Positions 44,711 to 54,674 of a stretch of DNA of 64,000 bases are shown piece by piece. Under the pieces are notes generated by a model, which worked only from the letters and a program-made list of their open reading frames with translations, searched no databases and was not told the DNA's origin. The position numbers and the translations under genes are program-made. Within the stretch, counting starts at the first letter, position 1, and each line of letters starts with the position of its first letter. This DNA is from an uncultured Planctomycetota bacterium (lineage in GTDB: Bacteria; Planctomycetota; UBA1135; GCA-002686595). Where the stretch lies: contig CAIYPP010000040.1 of NCBI GenBank assembly GCA_903928115.1, forward strand, positions 111,464-175,463, in the 5' to 3' direction.

Positions 44711-46048
44711 ATGTCGAACGGCATTGCGCGCGCGCTCCTACTCCTATTTTGCTTTGCTTGCGTCAGCGCACCGGGGAGTGTGCGTTCACCGGCGGATGCT
44801 GCTCGGGCCACGACTCCGAGCGAGTGGATCGCGGCGGCGCGCCACGCGCTCGATGTGACGCGCCCAGACGACGCCATCCGAGCGGAGATGCTTGCCGCGC
44901 TCGAGGGCGCAACGGTGGTCGGCATCGGAGAAGCGTCGCACGGGACGCACGAAGATGTGCTCTTGAAGAGCCAGCTCGTCTTGGAGCTGTTCGACGCGGG
45001 CAGGATCGACACGCTCTACCTGGAAGCCAACCGAGAAGGGGTCGAGCAGCTCGCGCGTGTGCTCAGCGACCGCGAGGCGGACGTGCGGGAGGCGGTCCGG
45101 GTCGCCGCGATTTTCCGAGTCTTGAAGACAGAGGCCTTCGTGCACTGCATCGAAGGCCTGCGAGAGCGAGCGCTCCGTGGTCGCGAAGTGCGGATCGTCG
45201 GCATCGACTGCCAAGCGACGAGCGCCGATGCGACCCTCGCGCTCGAATGGCTCGCGGAGCGCGAACCGAAACGCGCTGCCGAGCTGCGCGCGGCGCTCGA
45301 GCCGATCGTTGGGGCTTCGGCGCTCGCCCTGCGCCAACCGGCGCTGATTTCCTCGCTCGATACTGCGAAGCTCGACGCATGTGTCATGCAACTCGAAATG
45401 CTCGAGCAGGCCTGCGCCGCGGACCGGCGCGTCCAAAACGCGGCTCGCCGCGCGATCCAAGGTCTGCTCGCTTTCCGCTTCGAAGTCGCCGATGGCGACT
45501 CGAGCGAGATGGATCCCGACTACTTCAGTCTGCGCGATCGCTTCATGGCCGAGAATGTGCTCGCGGACGGTCCTCGCCGCGGTGCGTTTTGGGGCCACAA
45601 CCTTCACGTGCTCGGCGGTTTGCCGCGCGGCAACTTGGAGGGTTTCCGTCCGACCGGCAGCTTCCTGCGCGACGCGCTGGGTGAGCGCTATCGCGTGGTG
45701 CTCTTCGACTACACGCGAGCCGAGATCCGTGGAGTGCCGTATGCGGCCGATGGCAACATGCCGGATGCCACCGATGCGACGTCGGTCTTCTCGCGTGCGC
45801 CGCTAGACCAAGGACTGGCCCGACAGATCGTGGACTCCACGCTGAAATCCGCTTGGGTGGACCTTCACGCGATGCCGAACGCTCCTGCCTTCGCATCTTG
45901 GCGCTCCAGATCTTGGGCCATGGAGTGGCCCGGCTATGCACTCTCCGCCGAGCGCGACGACGAGAGTGTCGTACTCATGCCGATGGAGCAGTTGTGCGAT
46001 GTCCTCGTCGTGCTTGCGGAGCTTGGGCCGTCGCGTCCGTTGCACTGA
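44711..46048 (+). CDS. Erythromycin esterase-like lipoprotein
   Basis: 445 residues from ATG 44711. LLLLFCFACVSAP suggests a lipobox at Cys17. The erythromycin esterase fold is seen in VVGIGEASHGTHEDVLLK (catalytic Glu and His), LYLEANREG, VRIVGIDCQ, and AFWGHNLHV (second His). Relatives range from macrolide esterases to hydrolases of unrelated substrates, and the divergence here does not show antibiotic resistance. Secretion as a lipoprotein is unusual for a resistance enzyme. It is convergent with the ABC permease, 3 bp apart. Confidence 0.8.
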   Translation: MSNGIARALLLLFCFACVSAPGSVRSPADAARATTPSEWIAAARHALDVTRPDDAIRAEMLAALEGATVVGIGEASHGTHEDVLLKSQLVLELFDAGRIDTLYLEANREGVEQLARVLSDREADVREAVRVAAIFRVLKTEAFVHCIEGLRERALRGREVRIVGIDCQATSADATLALEWLAEREPKRAAELRAALEPIVGASALALRQPALISSLDTAKLDACVMQLEMLEQACAADRRVQNAARRAIQGLLAFRFEVADGDSSEMDPDYFSLRDRFMAENVLADGPRRGAFWGHNLHVLGGLPRGNLEGFRPTGSFLRDALGERYRVVLFDYTRAEIRGVPYAADGNMPDATDATSVFSRAPLDQGLARQIVDSTLKSAWVDLHAMPNAPAFASWRSRSWAMEWPGYALSAERDDESVVLMPMEQLCDVLVVLAELGPSRPLH

Positions 46049-46051
46049 GCG

Positions 46052-48577
46052 CTAGCCGCGCAGGCTCTCGATCGGGCGCGAGCGCAGCGCGCGGGTGCTG
46101 GCGGCGAGGCCACACGCGGCGGACAGGATCGCAACTGCGAGCGCTGCGAGCGGGAGAGCGAGCCACGGAAGTTGGGGCGCGGTGTCGACGACGCGCTCCA
46201 AGAAGAGCGCGGAGAGCACGAAGCCTGCCACGGAGCCGATCAGGCCCGCCACGAGGCCGACGAGCGCGTACTCGACGAAGAAGAGGCGCATGACGCCGAG
46301 GCGCGTGAGGCCGAGGGTCTTCAGAAGCGCAACTTCGCGCGAGCGCTGGAGCGCGGTTGAGCTCGCGACGCCGCCCAAGATCACGAGACCGGTGAGGATC
46401 GTGAATAACCCGAGCACGCGTACGCCGAGCGCGAGCTTCGAGACGACGTTGAGGATCTTGTCGAGGATCGGGCGCACGCGGATCGGCGTCACGTTGGGGA
46501 ATTCGTCGGCGAGCGCGGACTGCAGCTGCAGCTCCGCCTCAGGCTCGAGCCGCGCCGCCGCGAGACGGAAGTGGGGTGCGTCATCGAGCGCGCCGGGTTC
46601 AGCCACGAGGAAAAAGTTGATACCGAAGCTCTCCCACTCGACCTTGCGCAGCGAAGTGACCGTGAGTTCGACCCTGCGACCCTGAACGTCGAACTCGATG
46701 CGCGACCCGAGGCCGACGCCGAGGTCTTCGGCGAACTTCTCTTCGAGGCTCACCTCCAGATGCTCGGGATCGCTCCACAGCGCTCCATCGATGAGCTTGT
46801 TGTCGGGTGTGAGCTCGCGCATCCACGTGATGCGCTGCTCGCGCGTCAGCACCCAGCGCCGCCGACCGACGCCGCTGTCATCGGGGCGTTTCTGCGAGAG
46901 CTCCTTCACGTCGACGCCGTCGATGGCGCTCATGCGCGCGGTGAGCACGGGCACGCTGCGCGGCTCGGGCGCTCCCATTCCACGCAGCTTCGCTGCCACT
47001 CCGTCCCACTGATTCGGCTGCACGTCGAGCAGGAAGACGCTGGGTGCATCGGGAGGCAGCGCGGTGCGCAGACGTTCGGTGAGGCGCGTGTCGATGAGGA
47101 CCATCGAGCTCACCACAAGCACGCCGAGACCGAGTGCGACCGTCGCGCCGGTCACGCCGATGCCGGGACGCGCCAGCGCCGCCACTCCGTGGCGCAGGTA
47201 CGGATTCAGGCCCTCGCGCGGAAGTCGCGAGGCGCACCAGACCAGCCCGCGCGCCGCGAGCACGAGCAGGCCAGCGAGCACCGCGAGACCGCCCGTGAAC
47301 GACACCGCGTACAGCGGGTCGCGCGCCTGCGCGAATGCGGCGGCGAATACGCCGCCCGCGAGCACCAACGCTGCGGCAACCGTCACGATGCGCGGCGCAG
47401 GCAGCGGCTCGACGTCGTTGCGCAGCACGCGGACCGGCGCGACGCGCCAAATCGCGATCAGCGGCGGAACACTGAAGACGAGCGCGATGCCTAGTCCGAG
47501 AGCGATGCCTTTTGCGAACGGCGCGACCTCCCAGAGGATTTGATGTCCGTCCGGAACAAGCTCGGGCGCGACGATCGGCACGAGGAACGGCAGGAGCGAG
47601 CCCGCGGTTGCGCCGATCGCGCTTCCCACGAGCGCAAGCAGCGCGACGTGCCCGAGGTACATCGCGAGCACTTCGCGTGGACGGAAGCCGATCGCGCGCA
47701 GAACGGCGACGCCCTGCGTGCGCGCTGCGATCCACGCGCGCACGATCTGCGCGACGCCGGTTCCGCCGAGGACGAGGGAGAGCAGTGCGACGAGACCGAG
47801 GAAGCTCTCGAAGCGCTCCAGCGAGCGCCGCAGCGCAGGCTGGGCGTCGCGGTGCGATTCGACGCGGAAGTACGGCGCGTCGTCGACCTCGTTGTCGAGG
47901 CGCTCGCGCGCGGCGCGCAGCACGCGCTCGCCAGGGTCGCGCGGGAGCCGATAGAGCGCCTTGTAGCGGGTACGGCTACCGAAACCTTCGAGTTTGGTGC
48001 GCGCCAGTCCGTCGAGGCTCACGAAGACGCGCGGGCCGAGCGTGAACGCCATGTCGAGGCGACCTGGCTCGTCGAGCACCGCCGCGACGATCTCAAACTG
48101 CGCGCCGCCGAGCTTGAGTGAGTCGCCGACCTTCAGATCGCACTCGACGAGCATGTCCTTGGCGACCGCGCACTTGGAGTCCGTGAGCAGGGCGCCGAGC
48201 ACGCCACGCGGCTCGAGACCGATCGAGCCGTAGAAGGGAAACGAACCTTCGATGGCCTTGAGCTCGACGAGCCGCGTCTTGCCGCCGGCGGCGACGAGCG
48301 TAGCGAGCTCGCGCACGTCGACGCGTTCGGCCTTCTCTCCAAAGTCGAAATACCCGTCGATCGATTCCGGAATCGGTCTTCGTGCATCCACGGAGATGTC
48401 CGCCCCGAGCAGCTCTTGCGACTGCGAGCGCAGCACCGACTCGATCGATGCGACGAGCGCGCTGACGCCCGTGACGGCCGCAACGCCCAGCGCGAGGCAC
48501 AACACGAAGAACAAGAGTCGCCCGCGCGCGCCGCGCGACTCGCGCAGCGCCGCGGAGAAGACCAGCGAGAGCCTCAC
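46052..48577 (-). CDS. ABC transporter permease, FtsX/YbbP type
   Basis: 841 residues. An N-terminal helix ([21 protein letters not shown]) precedes a MacB-like periplasmic domain. FtsX-type membrane domains follow at about residues 255-370 and 725-841, separated by further helices and a second periplasmic domain, matching the long YbbP architecture. It overlaps the ATPase gene by 4 bp. With the ATPase it likely exports lipoproteins, lipids or an esterase-linked substrate; the substrate is not known. Confidence 0.88.
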   Translation of the reverse strand: MRLSLVFSAALRESRGARGRLLFFVLCLALGVAAVTGVSALVASIESVLRSQSQELLGADISVDARRPIPESIDGYFDFGEKAERVDVRELATLVAAGGKTRLVELKAIEGSFPFYGSIGLEPRGVLGALLTDSKCAVAKDMLVECDLKVGDSLKLGGAQFEIVAAVLDEPGRLDMAFTLGPRVFVSLDGLARTKLEGFGSRTRYKALYRLPRDPGERVLRAARERLDNEVDDAPYFRVESHRDAQPALRRSLERFESFLGLVALLSLVLGGTGVAQIVRAWIAARTQGVAVLRAIGFRPREVLAMYLGHVALLALVGSAIGATAGSLLPFLVPIVAPELVPDGHQILWEVAPFAKGIALGLGIALVFSVPPLIAIWRVAPVRVLRNDVEPLPAPRIVTVAAALVLAGGVFAAAFAQARDPLYAVSFTGGLAVLAGLLVLAARGLVWCASRLPREGLNPYLRHGVAALARPGIGVTGATVALGLGVLVVSSMVLIDTRLTERLRTALPPDAPSVFLLDVQPNQWDGVAAKLRGMGAPEPRSVPVLTARMSAIDGVDVKELSQKRPDDSGVGRRRWVLTREQRITWMRELTPDNKLIDGALWSDPEHLEVSLEEKFAEDLGVGLGSRIEFDVQGRRVELTVTSLRKVEWESFGINFFLVAEPGALDDAPHFRLAAARLEPEAELQLQSALADEFPNVTPIRVRPILDKILNVVSKLALGVRVLGLFTILTGLVILGGVASSTALQRSREVALLKTLGLTRLGVMRLFFVEYALVGLVAGLIGSVAGFVLSALFLERVVDTAPQLPWLALPLAALAVAILSAACGLAASTRALRSRPIESLRG

Positions 48578-49254
48578 GCCAGCGCGCCCTCTTCGATGCG
48601 CTCGACGCGGCCCGCGCGCAGGTGGATGCGCTTGTGCGCGAGGCGCGCGACTTCGCGGTCGTGCGTGACGAGCACGAGGGTCGTGCCTTCGCGCTCGCGC
48701 AAGTCCGCGATCAGCTCCAAGACGCGCGCACCGGTCGCGGCGTCGAGATTGCCAGTGGGCTCGTCGGCAAAGAGCACCTTGGGGCGCGGAGCGAAGGCGC
48801 GCGCGAGGGCGACGCGTTGCTGCTCGCCGCCGGAGAGCTGCGCCGGGTAGTGGTGCGTGCGCTCACCTAGGCCGACTTGCTCCAGCAGGTCTCTCGCGCG
48901 CACCCGCGCGTCCGTCGCGCCCGCGAGCTCCAGCGGCAAGAGCACGTTCTCCAACGCGGTCAGGTTCGAGAGCAACTGAAACGACTGGAAGACGAAGCCA
49001 ACCTTCCGGCGTCGCAGCAGGCTCAGCGCATCTTCGTCGAGGTTGTCGATGCGCTCGCCGTCGAGGTGCACTTCGCCCGAGCTGGGGCGATCGAGCCCGG
49101 CCAAAAGCCCGAGGAGCGTCGACTTGCCACTGCCGGACGGTCCGAGGATCGCCGCGAACTCGCCGCGCCCGATCTGCAGGTCGACATGGTCGAGGACCAC
49201 GAGTTCGTGGCCGCCGGAAGCGAGGCGCTTGGTGAGCTGATGGCAGGAGAGCAT
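48574..49254 (-). CDS. ABC transporter ATP-binding protein, YbbA/LolD type
   Basis: 226 residues from ATG 49254. Walker A (GPSGSGKST), Q-loop ([17 protein letters not shown]), signature ([14 protein letters not shown]), Walker B ([12 protein letters not shown]), and the switch histidine (LVTHD) are intact. It is a LolD/MacB-family ATPase that drives the adjacent permease. The longer frame up to 49386 lacks family similarity. Confidence 0.92.
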   Translation of the reverse strand: MLSCHQLTKRLASGGHELVVLDHVDLQIGRGEFAAILGPSGSGKSTLLGLLAGLDRPSSGEVHLDGERIDNLDEDALSLLRRRKVGFVFQSFQLLSNLTALENVLLPLELAGATDARVRARDLLEQVGLGERTHHYPAQLSGGEQQRVALARAFAPRPKVLFADEPTGNLDAATGARVLELIADLREREGTTLVLVTHDREVARLAHKRIHLRAGRVERIEEGALA

Positions 49255-49405
49255 GGTCGCGTGCGGCGCTGGGAATCGTATCTGGCCCGAGGAGGGGGGC
49301 CGTCCCAGAGCTTGCGCACACCATTTGTAGCGGCCAGATCCCTTCAACACAGCCGAAGACGGCCAGGACGGCCCAAAGGGGGCCATCGGGATCTCTCGCC
49401 GTGCG

Positions 49406-50209
49406 TCATCTCAGCTGGTCGAGACCGTCCGCGCAGCGCACGTGCGAGGCGCGCTCGTGTGCTTGAAGTGCACGCTCGCCCTCGGGCGACGCGGGGGCGA
49501 AGGGATGGTGCAAGTGGTACACCACGGCGCGGTTCAGCAAGGCCGCGAAGCTGTGTCCACCGCGCATGAGGCGTAGCTCGAGCTCGCGATCCTCGCGCTT
49601 CGCTGGCGCGGTGTTGTCGTAGCCGTTGACCGCTTCGAACGCGCGGCGGGACACGGAGAAGTTCACACCCATGAGCTTACGAGGTCGAGGGTGGAGCATG
49701 CGGGCAAGCAGCTCTGGCAGACGCAGGCCCAGCGACCATCGCTCGGTATCGCGGCACAGAGCGCTTGCAAACGTTCGACCAAATGGTCGCTCGAGCGCTC
49801 CGGCTCGGATCAGCTCCGCATCCACACGCGCACTCAACCTTGGCCCGAGCTTCACTCGTCGTCCACACAAGACCTCGGCACGTTCATGAGCACGTTCGTG
49901 GTCTTCGACCCATCTGCGGTGCGGGATCGAATCGCCGTCGAGGAACACGATGCGCTCGCCCGTGCTTTGGAGCACGGCAAGATTGCAGACGCGCATTTTT
50001 CGGAAGCCCCGGTCCTCGTGCCAAACGTGAAGCAGAGGGCTTGCCATACGTGGAGCCCATGCGCGTACTAGCGCGCCCGTCTCCGCACGGGAGCCGTCGT
50101 CGGCAACCAGCACCTCGCGTGCCTTCACGCTTTGTCGCGCGAGACCCTCAAGGACGAGGGCCAATTTCTCGGGATCGTTGTAGGTGGTGACGACGACGCT
50201 GCACTTCAT
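49406..50209 (-). CDS. Glycosyltransferase family 2
   Basis: 267 residues. SVVVTTYNDPEKLALVLEGL and VLVADDGSRAETG are the GT-A nucleotide-binding motifs, and VFLDGDSIPH contains the DxD. GVNFSVSRRAFEAVNGYD, with EDRELELRLMRGG, matches the galactosyltransferase-like C-terminal half seen in chondroitin-type GT2 proteins. It probably adds a sugar to a surface polysaccharide. It overlaps the next upstream glycosyltransferase gene by 4 bp. Confidence 0.88.
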   Translation of the reverse strand: MKCSVVVTTYNDPEKLALVLEGLARQSVKAREVLVADDGSRAETGALVRAWAPRMASPLLHVWHEDRGFRKMRVCNLAVLQSTGERIVFLDGDSIPHRRWVEDHERAHERAEVLCGRRVKLGPRLSARVDAELIRAGALERPFGRTFASALCRDTERWSLGLRLPELLARMLHPRPRKLMGVNFSVSRRAFEAVNGYDNTAPAKREDRELELRLMRGGHSFAALLNRAVVYHLHHPFAPASPEGERALQAHERASHVRCADGLDQLR

Positions 50210-51219
50210 GGACCCTGCGGCTCTTTCAGGGCAATTCGCCGCGTTGAGGATTCATGTTCGGCAATGAGCTGCTCGAGTCGAGTACGGTAGGCCTTTGGCT
50301 CGAAGGGGCGAAGGTCATAATTCACAGTGGTCGGAAACTCCGTTTCGTTAAGAACGGAGACGAGCTCTTCCGGAGTGTTCCACTGAAATATTCGATCCCG
50401 GTAATCGTGCGCAATTCCCACGGGCCTGGTCACTAGAGGCTTCGAGATCGCCATGGCTTCAAAAAGTGACCAACCAAATCCTTCGCGTGACGAAAAGCAA
50501 ACATAGGCTCGGCAACTTGCAAGCAGGAGCGCAACCATGTCGCGACTTCCCTGAAAAACACGCACATTTTCATGCAGTTGGTCTGGCACAGGTCCGTTGG
50601 TACACCAAAAAATGCGCCGCCCGATCTGACCGGCGATCTGCCGAAGGACGCGGCCGCCTTTGAGCTCGGAGTCGTAGTCGTTGAAGACGGTGAGATAGTA
50701 ATCGCCTCTCACGTCGACTTCCGGGATCGGGCGCAAAAAGCTGTTTGGGTGCAGCGCTGGTGGGTACATCACGACGTTGCGGGGATCACCCCCAAATCCG
50801 TAGTCCGCGGCGTTGTCGGCTTCCCAGAACAAACGATCATAGTTGCAGGCAACCTTGCTCACGTTGTTTCCGGCAGGGACGACCGCCTTGAGGAAACGAC
50901 ACCCCCGAAGCGCAAGGTGGACCCAGCGCCGCCCTTCATATCGATCCGCTGCCATCGCGATGAACACCGCGGTCTGCGTCCTGTGATTCCAAAGATGCCG
51001 AAGGAGGTGGTATGGCGAATAGCGATGAACCGTGAGGTTCGGCCGCGAAGCTGCCAAAAGCCCGCGGTCCGACAGCGTTTGGGTGACGAATACATCGGTC
51101 GTGACGTCGGGGAACGCGTCCAGTAGACAGCGAACGTAGTTTTCTTCGCCGCCAAAGCCTCCGAAATGACGACAGAGGAGCAGAATCCTGCGCCCCGCCA
51201 GAACGCTCTCGGTTTCCAT
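50206..51219 (-). CDS. Glycosyltransferase, GT4-like (GT-B fold)
   Basis: 337 residues. The N-terminal LLLCRHFGGFGGEENYV and C-terminal YVCFSSREGFGWSLFEAMAISKPLVT match the GT-B fold, with EGFGWSLFEAM being the acidic donor-binding motif (usually ExFGxxxxEAM) of GT4. GC content is much lower than in most of the window: bases 50461-50520 are about 47% GC. It overlaps the downstream GT2 gene and is 11 bp from the methyltransferase gene. Confidence 0.82.
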   Translation of the reverse strand: METESVLAGRRILLLCRHFGGFGGEENYVRCLLDAFPDVTTDVFVTQTLSDRGLLAASRPNLTVHRYSPYHLLRHLWNHRTQTAVFIAMAADRYEGRRWVHLALRGCRFLKAVVPAGNNVSKVACNYDRLFWEADNAADYGFGGDPRNVVMYPPALHPNSFLRPIPEVDVRGDYYLTVFNDYDSELKGGRVLRQIAGQIGRRIFWCTNGPVPDQLHENVRVFQGSRDMVALLLASCRAYVCFSSREGFGWSLFEAMAISKPLVTRPVGIAHDYRDRIFQWNTPEELVSVLNETEFPTTVNYDLRPFEPKAYRTRLEQLIAEHESSTRRIALKEPQGP

Positions 51220-51230
51220 CCCTATACAGC

Positions 51231-51905
51231 TCAGGGGAGCACGATGGGTCGCCCTAGTCGTTCTGCGTCACGAGTGACCACAGCAAGCAAGGAAATCTTG
51301 TTGAAGAACCAGATCCCTTCCAACCTCCAATTCGTGTACTTTCTGATGGTGTTTGCCAACGTGTAGGGCGTGAACCAACAGTTGTGGTCTGGATGAACCG
51401 CCTCAACAAACGACTCCGCTGCCGAGTCATAACCAAAGTGATTAGGATGGCATTGATACGCATCGGGCACTGTCAACACCACACCCCCAGCGTCAACGGC
51501 GTCGAGGGTTTTCAGGAAGCCTTCGACGTTGCCCACGTGTTCCAGAACCTCCGGCACGAGCATCAAGTCGTAGGGTCCCGGTACCTCGTTCCAGTTGCAA
51601 GTCAAGCGTCCACGTGAGTGGGGCTTGAGCAGGTCGAGGGCCTCTTGGTGCAAGTCGATGCCATCCAGTCGAGCACAGACGACGTCGAGCTGTACATGCA
51701 GGCTGTTGCACGGATCGGTGATGGGCCAGTCGGCGCAACCAACGTGGAGGACGGAGCGGCCACCACAGATGCGCGAAAAAACCTCGACGCGGTTCATTCC
51801 ACGGAGGGCTGGGCTCACGCGAACATGCTGCACGAAATAGGGATCATGTCGGGCTGCTAGATCTCGCCCCGGGAGCCAGTTTTCAAGCATCTTTTTTAGG
51901 CTCAT
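51231..51905 (-). CDS. Class I SAM-dependent methyltransferase
   Basis: 224 residues. SVLHVGCADWPITDPC is the variant SAM-binding motif I, VCARLDGIDLHQEAL motif II, and YDLMLVPEVLEHVGNVEGFLKTL motifs III and after, as in glycan- or lipid-linked methyltransferases. Its location in the glycosyltransferase cluster suggests methylation of a sugar. It shares the lower GC content (51301-51360 is about 45% GC). Confidence 0.85.
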   Translation of the reverse strand: MSLKKMLENWLPGRDLAARHDPYFVQHVRVSPALRGMNRVEVFSRICGGRSVLHVGCADWPITDPCNSLHVQLDVVCARLDGIDLHQEALDLLKPHSRGRLTCNWNEVPGPYDLMLVPEVLEHVGNVEGFLKTLDAVDAGGVVLTVPDAYQCHPNHFGYDSAAESFVEAVHPDHNCWFTPYTLANTIRKYTNWRLEGIWFFNKISLLAVVTRDAERLGRPIVLP

Positions 51906-52216
51906 GGCCTCTCTCTGTTTGAGCCCATGCCGGGCTTACGACGCACCACAGCGGCCACGCTTGCGTGGATCTTCGCTATCCGTTGGAGTGCTTGGAACAT
52001 GCCCTGCTTCGCTTCGGTCGAGGATGATCTCTCCTCGAACCCACTAGCACAGCCTATGTGAGTCTTGACCGTGTCGCCAGAGCATCAGGATGCTCCGGCG
52101 AGTTCCAGCACGAGCGCTTCCCAGGGGGGGGCTGGCCGCGTTGATGCCCAGATAGCGAGATGGTTGGAGAGGTGAGCCGGAGCAGCTCCCCGGTTCGAGC
52201 CTCGAGCTAGTAGCCC
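51906..52216. other. Noncoding stretch, nothing recognised
   Basis: About 310 bp between the methyltransferase and the second family 2 glycosyltransferase, both leftward. It includes an 8-base G run near 52123. No frame with family features, no tRNA fold and no clear palindrome was found. It may hold the promoter for the leftward genes 51905 to 49406. Confidence 0.4.
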
Positions 52217-53131
52217 TCATCGGCCCAGCAGCTCTGCGATTCGGCCTTCCGCTTGCCAGACCTTGCGATAGGGCCGCGAGCTTCTTCTATCGCGTTGGAA
52301 CAGCGCAACCACAGAGAATCTCATCCAGACAAGTGACTGTTCGGCGAGTTTTGCAGCGAGAAGCCAGGCGGGCGGCCTCGGGCGCATTCGCACCGATGCG
52401 CGTCCGTAACCGATGTGCCAGCGCCGCAGGTAATCCCAGCCCACTTTGTCCGCTTGCAGAAAGTGATCCACAGCCATGGCAGGGCTGTAGCGCACTCGCG
52501 CACCGAGCCGGAAGCATCGCACGAAAAGATCGGTCTCCTCGCCAGGTAGTTGTTCCCGGCCCCACCCAAGGCTTGTTTGAAAACGTCCCACTCGCTCGAG
52601 CAGGCTTGCGCGGAGCGCCATGTTGGCCCCACGAGGGGCGCCCAGCGCTGCGCTCAGTTCGAGCGCATCCGCCCCGAGATCGTAGAGGCCCGTTGACCCG
52701 CAGCGATCGCCGGTCACAGCGCGAACGTAGTCGGTCGGCGCATTGTTTGGGAAATGAGGAAACACAGGCCCGCCCGCGGCATCGATGGATGAATCTGAGA
52801 ACTCTGTCTCGAGGGCTAAGAACCAGCCTTTGCGTACGGTGACATCGTCGTCTAGGTAGACGAGGACATCACCTCCTGCCTCCTCGATGCCACGGTTGCG
52901 GGCGTGGGCAATTCCCAACTCGGGTTCGAGCGCGACACGCAAGGGGACCGGGAAAGTCCGTGCGACATCCGCCACAACCGAGCGAGTGTCGTCCGTCGAG
53001 CCGTTGTCCACGACCAACACATCCCAGGTCGACGTACTTTGCACGACTTCCTCGGCCAGGTTGTCGAGCAATCGCCGTAGCTCCCCACAGCGATTGCGCG
53101 TGCAGACGACAATGGTGAAGCTCAGCCCCAT
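52217..53131 (-). CDS. Glycosyltransferase family 2
   Basis: 304 residues. FTIVVCTRNRCGELRRLLDNL and VLVVDNGSTDDTRSVV give the donor site, LVYLDDDVTVRKGW the DxD, and GEETDLFVRCFRLG the acceptor-side acidic motif. A C-terminal helix (SLVWMRFSVVALF) may associate with the membrane. It probably works with the adjacent transferases on a surface glycan. Confidence 0.88.
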   Translation of the reverse strand: MGLSFTIVVCTRNRCGELRRLLDNLAEEVVQSTSTWDVLVVDNGSTDDTRSVVADVARTFPVPLRVALEPELGIAHARNRGIEEAGGDVLVYLDDDVTVRKGWFLALETEFSDSSIDAAGGPVFPHFPNNAPTDYVRAVTGDRCGSTGLYDLGADALELSAALGAPRGANMALRASLLERVGRFQTSLGWGREQLPGEETDLFVRCFRLGARVRYSPAMAVDHFLQADKVGWDYLRRWHIGYGRASVRMRPRPPAWLLAAKLAEQSLVWMRFSVVALFQRDRRSSRPYRKVWQAEGRIAELLGR

Positions 53132-53279
53132 CTGACACTCCGAAGCCCTTCTGATTCTGCTCGGCTCTCATGTGCACCCAGTCGATGGCGAAGCTGGACA
53201 GCACAGCGCACTCCATGGAACTCCATGGCCGGAGGCTTCTTCGACCGTGGCATCGTCTTCCATCGACAGGGCTCGGACT

Positions 53280-54317
53280 TCATGCGTTGGACGGCAGCGG
53301 AAGGCCATCGCGTGCCGCGGCCGCCTCCAGCTCGTTGTCGAGCTCGGACAGCGGTTTCCACGACAGCATCTTGTTCACAAACCAGTGGTCCCACTCCGCT
53401 TCGACGTCTCGCTGGACACCAGCGTGGTCGCAGAACTCCTGCAGAATGCCGACGAACTTGGAGCGGTGTTGCAGCACTCGCTCGAGCACGCAAGCTCGTA
53501 CAAATTCCGGCTCGAGATCACGGGCGATCAGGTCGCGCACTCCCTCGGCGACGGCGCTGGGCGTATCGTCCACCACCCGCACGCAGCGCTCGTCGAAGAA
53601 CACTTCGCGGCCGCCGCGGCAGCGCGTGCTGACCACGGGTATCCCTGACAGCAAGTACTCCACGGTTGCGTAGTTCGCACCCTCGACGGCGGAGAGAATC
53701 AAACCTACGCGTGCTCGCGACACTTGGCGCGAAACCTCCGCAGCAGGAAGCATGACATAGCTCCCGCTACTGAAATTCAGCCAGTCCGCGTGCGACAGCA
53801 GTGCTCGGATGCGCTCGAAGTAACTTGGCTGGTAGTCGATGCGATACGTGATCAGCGCCAAGTTGCGCACGTCGACGGCCAGCTCGTGCCGCTTGAAGTC
53901 TTCCATTTGCGCGTTGAGCACGGCGTCGAAGTCCTTGCGGCAACCGCGGTGGATGACGTGCAGGCGCTCATCGAGCAGACCATTCTGATTGCAGAACCGC
54001 GCATCGGCTCCCAGCCGCCTCCAGGCCTCCGCAATCGCCGCCGTGTTGGTCAGAAGCACCACCTCATGCTCTGGGTAGTACTTGCGGGCCAAGCGCTGGT
54101 ATCGGGGCCAGCGTCGCGCATACCGCGCCTGCTCCTCGCAGAAAATAGGACCCCGCAAGAAATATGCCCGTCGCCCCGCCAACCGGCGGTGCAGGTGGAC
54201 CATGTTCTTGACGCTGCCCTGCAGGTAGATGATCAGGGGCCTCGTCGACAGAACACGCCAGAAGGTCGCCCTGTGCGCCTTGCAGGCCCGAAGATTGAAA
54301 ATCCACTTGCCGATCAT
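53280..54317 (-). CDS. Glycosyltransferase-like protein (GT-B fold, GT4-like)
   Basis: 345 residues from ATG 54317; the frame is open to 54515, but the extra sequence is low-complexity. The C-terminal half has RVGLILSAVEGANYATVEYLLSGIPVVST, which matches the GT4 donor-binding region, followed by GGREVFFD. The N-terminal half (IIYLQGSVKNMVHLHRRLAG) is less conserved. It is the first gene of the leftward cluster and likely acts on the same glycan. Confidence 0.72.
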   Translation of the reverse strand: MIGKWIFNLRACKAHRATFWRVLSTRPLIIYLQGSVKNMVHLHRRLAGRRAYFLRGPIFCEEQARYARRWPRYQRLARKYYPEHEVVLLTNTAAIAEAWRRLGADARFCNQNGLLDERLHVIHRGCRKDFDAVLNAQMEDFKRHELAVDVRNLALITYRIDYQPSYFERIRALLSHADWLNFSSGSYVMLPAAEVSRQVSRARVGLILSAVEGANYATVEYLLSGIPVVSTRCRGGREVFFDERCVRVVDDTPSAVAEGVRDLIARDLEPEFVRACVLERVLQHRSKFVGILQEFCDHAGVQRDVEAEWDHWFVNKMLSWKPLSELDNELEAAAARDGLPLPSNA

Positions 54318-54674
54318 CGGGTGAGCAGGGGAGGAAGGGGGAACATCGCGGACGGTCCAGGCAAGGTCGAGCTTGAAAAGTACCGCTTCCGTCGGCGTGG
54401 CGAAAGGTGGAGGCCGACGCGTTCGTACTGGGCGTGAGCAAGGAAGAGAGCAGGACTCGTGGCCCCCCGGCGAGGAAGCGGAGGACACTTCACGACCGAC
54501 GGCGCTGAGCACCACAGCTCAGGGCAGCAAGCCCGCGGTCGAAAGCATGGATAGCTCAGGTTCCGCACTTCCTTGCCCACTTCACACTCGCGGCTCCGGT
54601 CGTGGATGTTTACAAGGAAAAGTGTTGGCCGTACTCGATACGGTTGCTTGATCGAGAACTGGAACCTACCACGC
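54318..54674. promoter_or_regulatory. Divergent intergenic region with small inverted repeat
   Basis: The region separates the leftward glycan cluster from the forward transporter gene and must hold promoters for both. CCGTA-CTCGA-TACGG at 54629-54643 is a perfect 5-bp-arm inverted repeat 32 bp before the transporter start codon. It is too short to be certain of function. Confidence 0.35.

Noticed and set aside
44711..46048. Macrolide resistance gene
   Set aside because: The family match is clear, but the lipoprotein signal and sequence divergence from EreA/EreB make resistance unproven; family membership alone does not show the substrate.
54318..54515. N-terminal extension of the GT4-like glycosyltransferase
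   Set aside because: The additional 66 codons are low-complexity and rich in Ser, Pro and Arg, without glycosyltransferase features, so ATG 54317 was preferred.
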